DNA of 64,000 nucleotides. Origin: Actinomadura rudentiformis. Its GTDB lineage: Bacteria > Actinomycetota > Actinomycetes > Streptosporangiales > Streptosporangiaceae. Position numbers and translations under genes: made by a program. Positions within the stretch are counted from its first letter, which is position 1. The number at the start of each line of letters is the position of its first letter. The notes beneath the pieces are model-generated. The model did not search any database and was not told the DNA's origin. It saw nothing but the letters and a program-made list of their open reading frames with translations. This document shows, in pieces, positions 41,337-49,401 of the stretch. The stretch is taken from NCBI RefSeq assembly GCF_008923185.1, contig NZ_WBMT01000029.1, positions 90,825 through 154,824 on the forward strand, in the 5' to 3' direction.

Positions 41337-41404
41337 GCCGCTGGTCTCAGGATTGCCCGCCGGTCTCAGGATCGGCCGCCGGTCTCAGGACCGCCTGCCG
41401 GTCG
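41337..41404. repeat. 19-bp tandem repeats
   Basis: The unit CGCCGGTCTCAGGATCGGC appears about three and a half times with small changes between the convergent CGNR and flavin oxidoreductase genes. Nothing else is visible in 41261-41497. Confidence 0.8.
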
Positions 41405-41497
41405 CGCATGCGCCGAGGAACCCACTCGCCCTCAACTGAGGCCCCCCGGAACTCCCACGGCTGGGTGCGGATGCCGAGACGCTCCAGTCCTCCTGGC

Positions 41498-42826
41498 TCA
41501 GGCGGGATGTTCGGTGATCAGGCGGTCGGCGGCCCAGCGTCCGTTGAAGGCGGCCGAGTCGGACCAGGGCAGGCCGAGGTAGTCTCCGGCCAGCAGGACG
41601 GGGCTGGCGGTGGGCAGGTGGTCGCGGTAGCGCTGCACCACCGTGGCGTGTCCCAGATGCATGTAGGGCAGGGCTTCCTGCCAGCGGGACACCTGGCTTT
41701 CGATGACCCGGTCGGCCAGCCCGGGGAGCAACGGCGTCACCGCGTCGATGGCCTGGGTGCGGATCGTCGCGTCGTCGGCGGTCATCAGCTGCCGCGATAC
41801 GTCCCCCCGGAACATGACGGTGAGCACCTCGCCACCGGCGGTGGCGTCGGCGCGTGAGTAGACAGCGATCGCCGCCAGTGGAGAGGAGGACTCCGGGGAG
41901 ACCAGGACGCCGTAGGCGCCACCCAGCTCATCCGCCGCCAGAGGCTCGGCCAAGGCCAGCCCGACCAGCACCTCGCAACTGTAGGTGGTATGCAGGACGG
42001 CCCTTTCGGCTGGAGTCGGGTCGGCCAGCATCCTGGTGGCCGGAGCCGCCGGTGTCGCGATCACCACGGCGCGGGCCTGCCGGGCACCGCGTGAGGTGGC
42101 CAGGCTGACGGGGTCGCCGGGGGAGGTCGGACGCTGGACGCGCTCGACACGCACGTCATACTCCATGTCCAGCTTGGCCGCCAGGGCTGTGGTGAGCGCA
42201 CCCAGCCCACCGCGCAGAGTGAACGCCTTGGGGCGGCGAGCCGAAAACGCCGCCAGCGTCCCCGGTAGGACGGCGCTGTTGCCAGCCAGCTCTTGGAAGA
42301 ACAGGCCGTTGACGGAAGGCAGCAACAGCCGACGGGTCAACCCCGACCCAAAACTCGCACGTGCCCACTCCAGTCCCTCGTGGCCGTCCAGATCACGCCA
42401 GGGGACCACGTCACTGGCCGGGCGTGTCGCCAGCTTGCGCGTGGACCACATCCCCCGCGCCGCCGCCGGCATGTCCCGGGCACGCACCAACCCGCCCGAC
42501 ACGAACGTCCAAGAACGATCGGTATCGAACCGCCAAGACCGGCTGTCGGCCACCACCAACGTCCGCCCCGAGACCTTGACGACCTGGTCGGACAGCCCCA
42601 CGGTCTTCAGCAACTCGGGAATGATCTGGTATCCGGTGGACAGGAACTGGGCGCCCAACTCCATCAGCCCGTCACCCAGCGCCCGCGTGGCCATCCGCCC
42701 GCCCGGCCCGTCCCCGGATTCGAGCACCTTCACGTTGAGCCCGGCGGCCGCCAGCCGGAACGCAGCGGTCAGGCCGGAGATGCCCGCGCCGACCACGATC
42801 ACCTCGTCCGAACCAGCACCTGTCAT
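41498..42826 (-). CDS. FAD-dependent amine oxidase-like protein
   Basis: A 442-residue flavoprotein. The dinucleotide-binding start is VIVVGAGISGLTAAFRLAAA (about residues 9-28), followed by VLESGDGPGGRMATRALGDG, the GGR motif that contacts FAD, and a C-terminal LLAGDYLGLPWSDSAAFNGR. It resembles protoporphyrinogen-oxidase and flavin monoamine-oxidase relatives that oxidise amines or desaturate ring systems. The ATG at 42826 is preceded by GAGGAGG; the upstream in-frame extension is not conserved-looking. Single gene. Confidence 0.86.
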   Translation of the reverse strand: MTGAGSDEVIVVGAGISGLTAAFRLAAAGLNVKVLESGDGPGGRMATRALGDGLMELGAQFLSTGYQIIPELLKTVGLSDQVVKVSGRTLVVADSRSWRFDTDRSWTFVSGGLVRARDMPAAARGMWSTRKLATRPASDVVPWRDLDGHEGLEWARASFGSGLTRRLLLPSVNGLFFQELAGNSAVLPGTLAAFSARRPKAFTLRGGLGALTTALAAKLDMEYDVRVERVQRPTSPGDPVSLATSRGARQARAVVIATPAAPATRMLADPTPAERAVLHTTYSCEVLVGLALAEPLAADELGGAYGVLVSPESSSPLAAIAVYSRADATAGGEVLTVMFRGDVSRQLMTADDATIRTQAIDAVTPLLPGLADRVIESQVSRWQEALPYMHLGHATVVQRYRDHLPTASPVLLAGDYLGLPWSDSAAFNGRWAADRLITEHPA

Positions 42827-43219
42827 ATGACCTGCCTCCTCAGCACTGACTGGCCCATCCGCGACCATGGAGCCGGCCAGGAATCCGCTCGAAGCCCATA
42901 TCGGAGTCGGCTCGATGCCCGCTGTCGGCGGCGGCCGGTGTTGGGAGAGCGGCAGTCCGGCGTGGGCGTCACCAGGAGGCGGCTGCGCGCCGTACGGCGC
43001 ACGGCTTCCTCCATCAGCATCGACACGGGCGAAAGGAGTCTGGCAACTACACACCTTTGCCGCCACCGGTAAGACGGTCGTTAATCACCGGTTTTCTGCC
43101 ATTCCGCCGGCGTAGATCCATGCCCTCGACGCCTCACGGAAGTGCATGTGCCATTCGTGCCACAATGATCCATTGGAAGCGCATTGAATGACGAATGCTC
43201 TGGCCGGAGGCGGCGGTTC
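42827..43219. other. Intergenic, promoter region only
   Basis: A 393-bp stretch upstream of the flavin oxidoreductase. The AT-richer part near 43070-43100 (GTCGTTAATCACCGG) is a likely promoter zone. I see no gene, repeat or palindrome of note. Confidence 0.4.
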
Positions 43220-43831
43220 CTAGCCGCTCGCAGGCTGTGGCGGGGACGGGTTGACGAAGATGACCGTCTTCTCGTTCGGCGGCGGTGTCACGTCCAGGCC
43301 GTACGAGGTGAGCACTTCAACGATTTCGCCGAGGTGATCGGGGCTGTACCAGCCGATCACGAGCGGCCGGAGAAGGGTGTGCCAGCGATGGATGCGTTCG
43401 TGTCGCAATGCCTCGCGGACGCGGGCGTGGTTGTCGTCGATCTTTTCCCATTCCTCCACGAGGGCGACGTAGTCATCGTGCAGTTCGTCGGCGTCGTAGT
43501 CGCCTCGTTCTACTCCTTCGACGGTCTCCGCGTGCTCGTCGGGGTCGATGCCAGCGGCGGCCAGCAACTCGGGCTTCATCGCCTCGATCTCGTTCTTGAC
43601 CCAGTCGGGCATCGGCTGCTCCGCGACGCCCCATCCCTCCTCGGCGTAGAACGCGTCGGCGTAGGCCTGTGCGTAGCTGTAGAGGAAACCCTTTGGCCCG
43701 CGCGGCGTCTCGGCGGCCGCGTCCTGCTTGGTGAAGGCACGCCAGGCAAGGTCGAAGTCGGCCCCAAAGCCGCGCTCGTTCAGCTCAGCGAACGCGCCCC
43801 GCAGCCGCTCAAGATCTGTGCCATCCCGCAT
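43220..43831 (-). CDS. Hypothetical acidic protein
   Basis: A 203-residue soluble protein, strongly acidic in the middle (GIDPDEHAETVEGVERGDYD, ADELHDDYVALVEEWEKIDD) and with histidine-rich RHERIHRWHTLLRPL. The N-terminus RDGTDLERLRGAFAELNERG is helical. I do not recognise the family; no enzymatic motif or membrane segment. The ATG at 43831 is preferred to 43885, because the extension runs into the tandem repeat region. Confidence 0.7.
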   Translation of the reverse strand: MRDGTDLERLRGAFAELNERGFGADFDLAWRAFTKQDAAAETPRGPKGFLYSYAQAYADAFYAEEGWGVAEQPMPDWVKNEIEAMKPELLAAAGIDPDEHAETVEGVERGDYDADELHDDYVALVEEWEKIDDNHARVREALRHERIHRWHTLLRPLVIGWYSPDHLGEIVEVLTSYGLDVTPPPNEKTVIFVNPSPPQPASG

Positions 43832-43849
43832 GCGCGGCAGTATCGCACC

Positions 43850-43976
43850 CGCCACCAGCAGGGGCATGCGCCACCAGCGGGGCATGCGTCACCAACAGAG
43901 GCAGCGCCACCAGCAGGGGCACGCGCCACCAGCAGGGCATGCGCCAGCAGGGCATGCGTCACCAGCGGGGCAAACG
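43850..43976. repeat. Minisatellite, GCCACCAGCAGGGGCATGC unit
   Basis: About six to seven imperfect copies of a 19-20-bp unit lie between the acidic hypothetical gene and the truncated protease. The right end enters the last codons of the protease remnant, exactly where its homology stops. Confidence 0.85.
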
Positions 43977-44642
43977 CCATCCCCGCTTCCACGCGGCAGG
44001 GGCGCCGATCTGCTTGACGCTCTTGTCGAGTCGCGCCCGGCGCCTGCCGTCGAGCCAGATCCGGGTGACCGCGCCGCTGGAGCGCAGGCCGTTCGTGGTG
44101 AACGAGCCGTTCGTGGTGAGCGAGGCCCAGGCCGTTCCGGCGCTCTTCTTCTGGACGCGCAGGACGTCCATGCCGAGCTCTGGCAGGGCGACGGTCGTGG
44201 TGGTGCCCGCGACCGTCATGCGTCCCTTGCCCCGCTCCACGATCATCGGGATGTCGCCGCGGCGGGAGTCACCGTAGCCTTCAACGCTCAGCAACCCGAT
44301 GTCGAAGAAGCGCCGGTCAAGCCTGCCCTGCCCGACCAGCGTCGCAGCGTCGGAGGGGATGACGTAGCGGTGCCCGCCGACCGTGAGCCGCTGGAACGTC
44401 GTTCTCTCACGTCCCTTGCCCGGCCGAACGCCCAGCACGACGGCCGTCGAACCCTTCCCTCGTACGCGCACGACGTCGCCGGTCACGAGCGTCACCTCAC
44501 CGGCGCCTCCCTCCCCGGCCCGCGCGGTCGGCGCCCCGGCCCGCGCGGTCGGCTGCCGCGCCACAGCCGGTGCCGGAACGTTGATCGCCGTACTTGCCAG
44601 GACGGTGGCGGCCACAGCCGCCACCGTTCTTTTCCGTCTCAT
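43959..44642 (-). pseudogene. Subtilisin-like (S8) protease, propeptide only
   Basis: A 227-residue frame with a signal peptide (MRRKRTVAAVAATVLASTAI, cleavage near AVA). The propeptide of actinobacterial S8 proteases follows: GEVTLVTGDVVRVRGKGSTA, VGGHRYVIPSDAATLVGQGR, LDRRFFDIGLLSVEGYGDSR. The sequence reaches VTRIWLDGRRRARLDKSVKQ and IGAPAAWK, the point where the catalytic domain (with the DTG aspartate) should start, then turns into GWRLPRW and stops. The catalytic Asp, His and Ser are all missing. The break coincides with the minisatellite, so repeat-linked deletion is likely. A shortened product could still be made and secreted. Confidence 0.8.
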
Positions 44643-44736
44643 CTCACTCCGTGGGTAGCAACGAAGATCCATCGCCACCTCTTGCCCGAAGCCGCTCGCG
44701 CGGTTGCGGCCCCGGAACTTCCACGGCTGGGCGGTG

Positions 44737-46326
44737 TTAAGGGGCGCAGTTGATGTCGGCGGCAGGCAGAGTGCCGGTACGCAGGTAGGCGTTGACGGCC
44801 CGGTCCGCGCAGGAGATGGGTGTCAAGCCGTCGACTTCGCGTCCGTACACGCCGTGCGAACGGATGTCCGCTGAGATCATGCGCGAGCCCTTGAGCTTGC
44901 GGTGCATGACCACGGCACCTGCGTACGGGACGTTGTTGTCACGCGTGGCCTGGAGTAGCAGCAGGGGGACCCGGTTGCCGATCTCCACTCCGGACTCGCG
45001 AGGCTGGGTCTTCCAGAACGGGCACGGGAAGATGGCGTTGGCCGTCGCCGCGAAAACCGGCTGCGTGCGGCGTGCGCGTTCGATGTTCTGCCAGTACTGC
45101 TCCGGGTCGGCGGGCCAGCCCCCTGCCGGCCACCCGCCGTCCCCGCAGAAGATCGCGTTGCCGCTGCTGAACTGATTGTCCAGCTCAGGGCTCGGGTTGC
45201 GGAACAGCTCAAGCCACATGCGCAGCTCGGGAACGGGCTGCACCTGCTTGCCGTCGGCGGCGTCGACCAGGTTGCGAACGGTCTTGGCGAGGGTGGGATT
45301 GCTTTCCTCGGTACCCACCATCTGGCGCAGGATGAGTCCCAGTACGTTCGCGTGGACCGTGTAGTCGCCGATGGGGAGCGGGCCGGCGTCCACCCGAGCG
45401 CTGAGGCGTTCGACAACGGCGCGGACCTGCTGGGGAGTGCGGCCGAGCCGGTACTCGTTCGAACGCTGGGCCGTCCAGGCCGCCCATTCGTTCAAGCCCG
45501 ACTCCTGGGCTGCACCGGCCGCCTGGAAGTTCTCGTACTGCGTCAGCGTCGGGTCGGTAACGCTGTCGATAACAATCCGGTCGGCGTGGCCAGGGAACAT
45601 CTGGGCGTACGTGGCACCCAGATCGGCACCGTATGACACGCCGTAGAAGGACAACTTGCGTTCGCCGAGAACAGCGCGGATCAAATCCATGTCGCGGGCG
45701 ACGTTGCGGCTGGACGCGTGGGGGAGCAGCGCGGCGTTGTCCCCGTGCTCGTAGCAGAGCCGTGCGGTCTCACGCGCGTTCTGTACGGACGCCTCGAACG
45801 CCTCTCTCCGCGAGTGCGTCGGCTTCCCCTGCAGCGACAGCCCGCAGTAGATCGGAGTGCTGCGTCCGACAAAGCGCGGATCGAAGCCGATGAGGTCGTA
45901 CCCGTCCGCCGCGTCCTTCATCGCGGGACGCAGCTGAGCGGTGTAGCTCAACCCCGGCCCGCCGGGCCCGCCTGGATTGGACAGCAGGATGCCACGACGG
46001 CGCGCGCCGTCCTTGGCCTTGATCCGGGAGATCGCCAGCTTGATCGAACGGCCGTCGGGAGCCGAGTAGTCCAGCGGAACGGTCACCTGCGCGCACTGAG
46101 CGCCCGCCTCGGTCAACTCCGTGGCGTCGGCTGGACAAGGGCCCCAGTCCAGGCGCTGCCCGAGATACCGCGACAGATCGGGAGAGGAAGATCGAGGAGC
46201 CGCATCTGAGACCGGGGCTGACCCCGAGGCGGCGGCTGATCCCCAGGCGGGGGCGGCGCCCGTCCAGCCGACGAGCGCGCTCATGGCGAGCGTGGTCACG
46301 GCCGTTGCAGTACGTGGGATGGTCAT
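44737..46326 (-). CDS. Secreted alpha/beta hydrolase, tripeptidyl aminopeptidase (SlpD/E) type
   Basis: A 529-residue exported peptidase. A signal peptide lies in residues 1-30, with possible cleavage near AWG-SAA. Then SRYLGQRLDWGPCPAD and the oxyanion region LLSNPGGPGGPGLSYTAQLR are followed by the nucleophile in LSFYGVSYGADLGATYA. A late aspartate is in LLQATRDNNVPYAGA and the catalytic histidine in SADIRSHGVYG. The C-terminal cap domain has paired cysteines (FCGDGG, FPCPFW, ADINCAP). These match Streptomyces tripeptidyl aminopeptidases and SlpD/SlpE, which release N-terminal tripeptides outside the cell. Divergent from the SRPBCC-ArsR operon, with an inverted repeat between. Confidence 0.9.
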   Translation of the reverse strand: MTIPRTATAVTTLAMSALVGWTGAAPAWGSAAASGSAPVSDAAPRSSSPDLSRYLGQRLDWGPCPADATELTEAGAQCAQVTVPLDYSAPDGRSIKLAISRIKAKDGARRRGILLSNPGGPGGPGLSYTAQLRPAMKDAADGYDLIGFDPRFVGRSTPIYCGLSLQGKPTHSRREAFEASVQNARETARLCYEHGDNAALLPHASSRNVARDMDLIRAVLGERKLSFYGVSYGADLGATYAQMFPGHADRIVIDSVTDPTLTQYENFQAAGAAQESGLNEWAAWTAQRSNEYRLGRTPQQVRAVVERLSARVDAGPLPIGDYTVHANVLGLILRQMVGTEESNPTLAKTVRNLVDAADGKQVQPVPELRMWLELFRNPSPELDNQFSSGNAIFCGDGGWPAGGWPADPEQYWQNIERARRTQPVFAATANAIFPCPFWKTQPRESGVEIGNRVPLLLLQATRDNNVPYAGAVVMHRKLKGSRMISADIRSHGVYGREVDGLTPISCADRAVNAYLRTGTLPAADINCAP

Positions 46327-46428
46327 GGCCCCAACCTCATCCAATGCCGAGCAGGAAATCACTACGGCGACCCTCAAGCCCGAGGTAAGGCCAGCCATAC
46401 GCAACACCCCAGCCAGGAGCAACCGGTG

Positions 46429-46458
46429 GGTTGCACTTGGACAGTGTGTTGTGCAACC
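46429..46458. promoter_or_regulatory. ArsR operator candidate, GGTTGCAC inverted repeat
   Basis: GGTTGCAC at 46429-46436 and GTGCAACC at 46451-46458 form a perfect 8-bp inverted repeat with a 14-bp spacer. It overlaps likely promoter elements (TTGGAC near 46437) of the SRPBCC-ArsR operon. It may also affect the divergent peptidase gene. Confidence 0.6.
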
Positions 46459-46497
46459 CTAGAGTTGCGCCAAACGCGACAGTGAAGGAGTCACCTC

Positions 46498-46953
46498 ATG
46501 AACCAGGACCGCATAGAGCGTGAGACCCTGATCGAGGCCTCCCTGGAACGGGTGTGGTCACTGGTGGCCGTTCCCGGATTCTGGGTCTCCGAGGAGTCGA
46601 TGATGGCCGAGGGCGAGGCCAAGGAGGGAGAGACGATGGTGGCGACCAATCCCGACTACGGCGCCTTCCCGGTACGGGTGGAAAAGGTCCAGCCGCCGAC
46701 GTACCTCGCGTACCGCTGGGCCAGCACGATCCGCGAAGAAGGGCAGCACGAACTGCGCGAGGACAACAGCACCCTTGTGGAGTTCACGCTCACCGCCGAG
46801 GGCGACAAGACGCGGCTCCGCGTCGTCGAAAGCGGGTTCGCGACGCTGGCCGCCTCCGACGAGGTGCGCGCCCAGGGGATCAAGGACAACACCAGCGGCT
46901 GGTCGGAAGTGTTCGCCGCGCTCAAGAGGCGCGCCGAGCAGTCGTCCGTGTGA
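46498..46953 (+). CDS. SRPBCC (AHSA1-like) domain protein
   Basis: A 151-residue START-fold protein: RIERETLIEASLERVWSLVA at the N-terminus, VRVEKVQPPTYLAYRWAST in the middle and a final helix DNTSGWSEVFAALKRRAEQ. This is the AHSA1/polyketide-cyclase-like pattern; members bind small hydrophobic ligands. The gene is followed with a four-base overlap (GTGA) by an ArsR-type regulator, a very common actinobacterial pair whose biological role is largely unknown. AAGGAG lies in front of the ATG. Confidence 0.9.
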   Translation: MNQDRIERETLIEASLERVWSLVAVPGFWVSEESMMAEGEAKEGETMVATNPDYGAFPVRVEKVQPPTYLAYRWASTIREEGQHELREDNSTLVEFTLTAEGDKTRLRVVESGFATLAASDEVRAQGIKDNTSGWSEVFAALKRRAEQSSV

Positions 46954-47297
46954 CCCACGAGAACGGCGCCGGCGAGGTCGACGACATCCTCGCCGCGCTT
47001 GCCGACCCGACGCGGCGTCGGCTGCTCGACGTGCTCTCCGCACAGGGCGAGGCCTCGGCGACGACGCTCGCCGAACGCCTGCCCGTCTCGCGGCAGGCGA
47101 TCGTCAAGCACCTGGCCGTGCTGGACGCCGCCGGGCTGGTCTCCGGGCGCCGCGTCGGACGCGAGGTGCGCTACACGGTCCAGCCCGCGGCGCTGACCGC
47201 GACGGCACGGTGGATGGCCGCGCTCGCGAACGACTGGGATCGCCGTCTGGCCAGGATCAAGCGTCTCGCCGAGGCCGCAGAACGGGACTCACGCTGA
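46950..47297 (+). CDS. ArsR family winged-helix regulator
   Basis: A 115-residue ArsR/SmtB protein: VDDILAALADPTRRRLLDVL, then ASATTLAERLPVSRQAIVKH, LAVLDAAGLVSGRRVGREVR and YTVQPAAL. No metal-binding cysteine pair (CxC) is present, as in the SRPBCC-linked subgroup that does not sense metals. The GTG start overlaps the SRPBCC stop, so they are coupled. Probable operator at 46429-46458. The last codons (GACTCACGCTGA) are the seed of the 32-bp repeats that follow. Confidence 0.9.
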   Translation: MTHENGAGEVDDILAALADPTRRRLLDVLSAQGEASATTLAERLPVSRQAIVKHLAVLDAAGLVSGRRVGREVRYTVQPAALTATARWMAALANDWDRRLARIKRLAEAAERDSR

Positions 47298-47382
47298 CAC
47301 CCCGGCGCCTTCGGACCAACTCACGCTGACGCCCCGGCGCATTCCGGTCGACTCGCGCTGACACCTCAGCACCTTCCGGCCA
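47287..47382. repeat. Three 32-bp tandem repeats starting in the arsR stop
   Basis: Copies at 47287-47318, 47319-47350 and 47351-47382 each begin ACTCACGCTGAC or ACTCGCGCTGAC, so the stop-codon context of the ArsR gene is tripled. The rest of the gap to 47543 shows nothing else. Confidence 0.85.
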
Positions 47383-47543
47383 AGGATGCGTTCAGCCTGC
47401 CCGGACTTTCCTGTCGATGTGTTTCAGTCTGCCCTCAAACCAGAGGCCCGGAGCGTTCCGTCCGGCATCGGTAACTGCGCAGCGTTCCCGCCCTCGTGCC
47501 ATCCGTAAGACATCACTGGGTTCTTGCCGAAGGGAACCATCTC

Positions 47544-48962
47544 GTGGCTATTGAGACGACCTCTCCGCCATCTCTAGACCGCCGACAGCGATTGATCCTG
47601 TTCCTCTTGCTCGGTGCCGGGTTCATGCTGTCGGTCGACTTCTCCATCCTGAACGTCGCGCTCCCCGAAGTCGGCGCGGGCGTCGGACTGGAGGACACCG
47701 GGCTCGCCTGGATCGCCTCCGCCTACGCGCTGCCCGCGGCCGGCTTCACGCTGGTGTTCGGCCGGATGGCCGACCTGTTCGGCCGCCGACGGCTGTTTTT
47801 GTCCGGCATGGTGGTGTTGACGGGAGCCTCGCTGCTCGGCGGCCTGGCGTCCAATCCCGAGATGCTCCTGACCGCCCGGGCCCTCCAGGGCCTGGCCACC
47901 GCGATGACCATCCCGGCGGGACTGTCGCTCCTCACCACCACGTTCGCCGAAGGTGCCTTGCGCGAGCGCGTCCTGGGACTGAACGGCGCGCTGCTCTCCG
48001 GCGGCTTCACCATCGGCGCGCTGATCGGCGGCGCCCTGGTCGGCTTGCTGAGCTGGCGCGCCGCGTTCTTCATCAACGTCCCCGTCGCCGTCGCGATCCT
48101 GGTGCTCACGCCCGCCCTGATCAGCGAGAGCAGGACGCCCGACCGAATAAGGCTGGACCTGCCCGGAGCGGTGACCGTCACCGGCGGTCTCCTAGCGGCC
48201 ACCTACGCGATCATCGAGACGAACCTCATCTCGGCTGTCGTCGGCGTGCTGCTGCTGGCCGCGTTCTGGGTGATCGAACTGCGTTCCCCGGCGCCCCTGG
48301 CCCCGCTGCGCATCCTCAAGCGCCCCACCGTGAAGTGGGGCAACTACGCCGGGCTCGTGATCTTCACCATGGAGCCCGCCATGATCTTCCTGACGACGCT
48401 GTACCTTCAGCGGACGCTGGACCTCTCCCCGCTGACCACCGGCCTGATCCTCGGCCTCCCGGGCCTGGCCTCGGTGGCCGCCGGGATCATCGCCGGGCGT
48501 CTCATCGGAAGTCTCGGCGGCCGAACGGTCCTGGTCACGGGCCTGGCCGTGCAAGGCCTGGCAACTCTCCCCCTGGTGTTCCTCGGCACAGGCAGGATCT
48601 CCCTGGCGATCCTGATCCCCGCGCTGTTCGTCGGGTTCTTCGGACACGTCACCGCGATCGTGGCCTTCACCGTGACCGGGACCTCGGGCCTGCCGGACGA
48701 GGAGCAGGGCCTGGCCACGGGCTTGACCTCGATGACCCAGCAGGTGGCCATCACCATCGGCATCCCGATCCTGAGCGCCGTCGCCGCCACGCAGAGCGCC
48801 GAACTGACCGGCCTCCACCTGGCGCTGACCGTCAACGTGGCCGTGACACTCGCCAGTGCGCTCCTCATCTGGCTAGGCCTGCGCCCACACGGCGACCAGC
48901 CCACGCCGGTGACCCCCGTACACCTGCCGAACGAAACCAACGAACAGCTGACCGCCCCCTAG
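47544..48962 (+). CDS. DHA2-family MFS multidrug exporter
   Basis: A 472-residue transporter with 14 predicted membrane helices, as in EmrB/QacA (DHA2) pumps. It opens LILFLLLGAGFMLSVDFSIL, then NVALPEVGAGVG, and has motif A as GRMADLFGRRRLFLSG and motif C-like GLLSWRAAFFINVPVAVAIL. Such pumps export lipophilic drugs and dyes with protons. The GTG start at 47544 follows GAAGGGAA. The end overlaps by four bases with the convergent HxlR gene. The HxlR may regulate this pump as well as the nitroreductase. Confidence 0.9.
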   Translation: MAIETTSPPSLDRRQRLILFLLLGAGFMLSVDFSILNVALPEVGAGVGLEDTGLAWIASAYALPAAGFTLVFGRMADLFGRRRLFLSGMVVLTGASLLGGLASNPEMLLTARALQGLATAMTIPAGLSLLTTTFAEGALRERVLGLNGALLSGGFTIGALIGGALVGLLSWRAAFFINVPVAVAILVLTPALISESRTPDRIRLDLPGAVTVTGGLLAATYAIIETNLISAVVGVLLLAAFWVIELRSPAPLAPLRILKRPTVKWGNYAGLVIFTMEPAMIFLTTLYLQRTLDLSPLTTGLILGLPGLASVAAGIIAGRLIGSLGGRTVLVTGLAVQGLATLPLVFLGTGRISLAILIPALFVGFFGHVTAIVAFTVTGTSGLPDEEQGLATGLTSMTQQVAITIGIPILSAVAATQSAELTGLHLALTVNVAVTLASALLIWLGLRPHGDQPTPVTPVHLPNETNEQLTAP

Positions 48963-49333
48963 CTTGCCCGGCTCCGGGCTTGTTCGATCTCGTTGATGTG
49001 GGTTTCCGTCCACTGTCGGAGCGCGGTGATGGGCTCGGCCAGACTGTGGCCGAGCGGCGTGAGGTCGTACTCGACCCGGGGCGGGATGGTGGGGTGGACG
49101 GTGCGGGTGACGAACCCATCGGCTTCGAGGCTGCGGAGCGTCTGGGTGAGCATTTTCTGCGAGACGCCCTCGATGCGTCGGCGCAGGTCGGTGTAGCGCA
49201 TAGTGCCCTCAAGGAGGGCATCCACGATCAGGATCGTCCACTTGCCTGCGATGTGATCGAGGACCTGGCGGGTCGGGCACTTCGCCGAGAAGGCGTCGGC
49301 CGGCAGTCCGGAGGACTCCACAATGGTCTCCAT
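48959..49333 (-). CDS. HxlR family regulator
   Basis: A 124-residue HxlR protein with the family cysteine at residue 19 (AFSAKCPTRQVLDHIAGKWT) and the winged helix YTDLRRRIEGVSQKMLTQTL, RSLEADGFVTRTVHPTIPPR, VEYDLTPLG. It is divergent from a nitroreductase gene at 49402, with two short inverted repeats between them. The TCACT-N7-AGTGA element resembles the TACT-N7-AGTA sites of YodB-type HxlR repressors. Nitroreductase control by HxlR proteins under quinone or electrophile stress is known in Bacillus. Confidence 0.92.
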   Translation of the reverse strand: METIVESSGLPADAFSAKCPTRQVLDHIAGKWTILIVDALLEGTMRYTDLRRRIEGVSQKMLTQTLRSLEADGFVTRTVHPTIPPRVEYDLTPLGHSLAEPITALRQWTETHINEIEQARSRAS

Positions 49334-49346
49334 GGAGAGAGCGTAA

Positions 49347-49396
49347 GGCACTAATAGGTGCCCTCTTCCCGATGGGGAGTCACTCTCCGATAGTGA
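49347..49396. promoter_or_regulatory. Two inverted repeats between HxlR and nitroreductase
   Basis: GGCAC-N6-GTGCC (49347-49362) and TCACT-N7-AGTGA (49380-49396). The second matches the spacing of YodB-type sites. Confidence 0.6.
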
Positions 49397-49401
49397 GTGA
49401 C

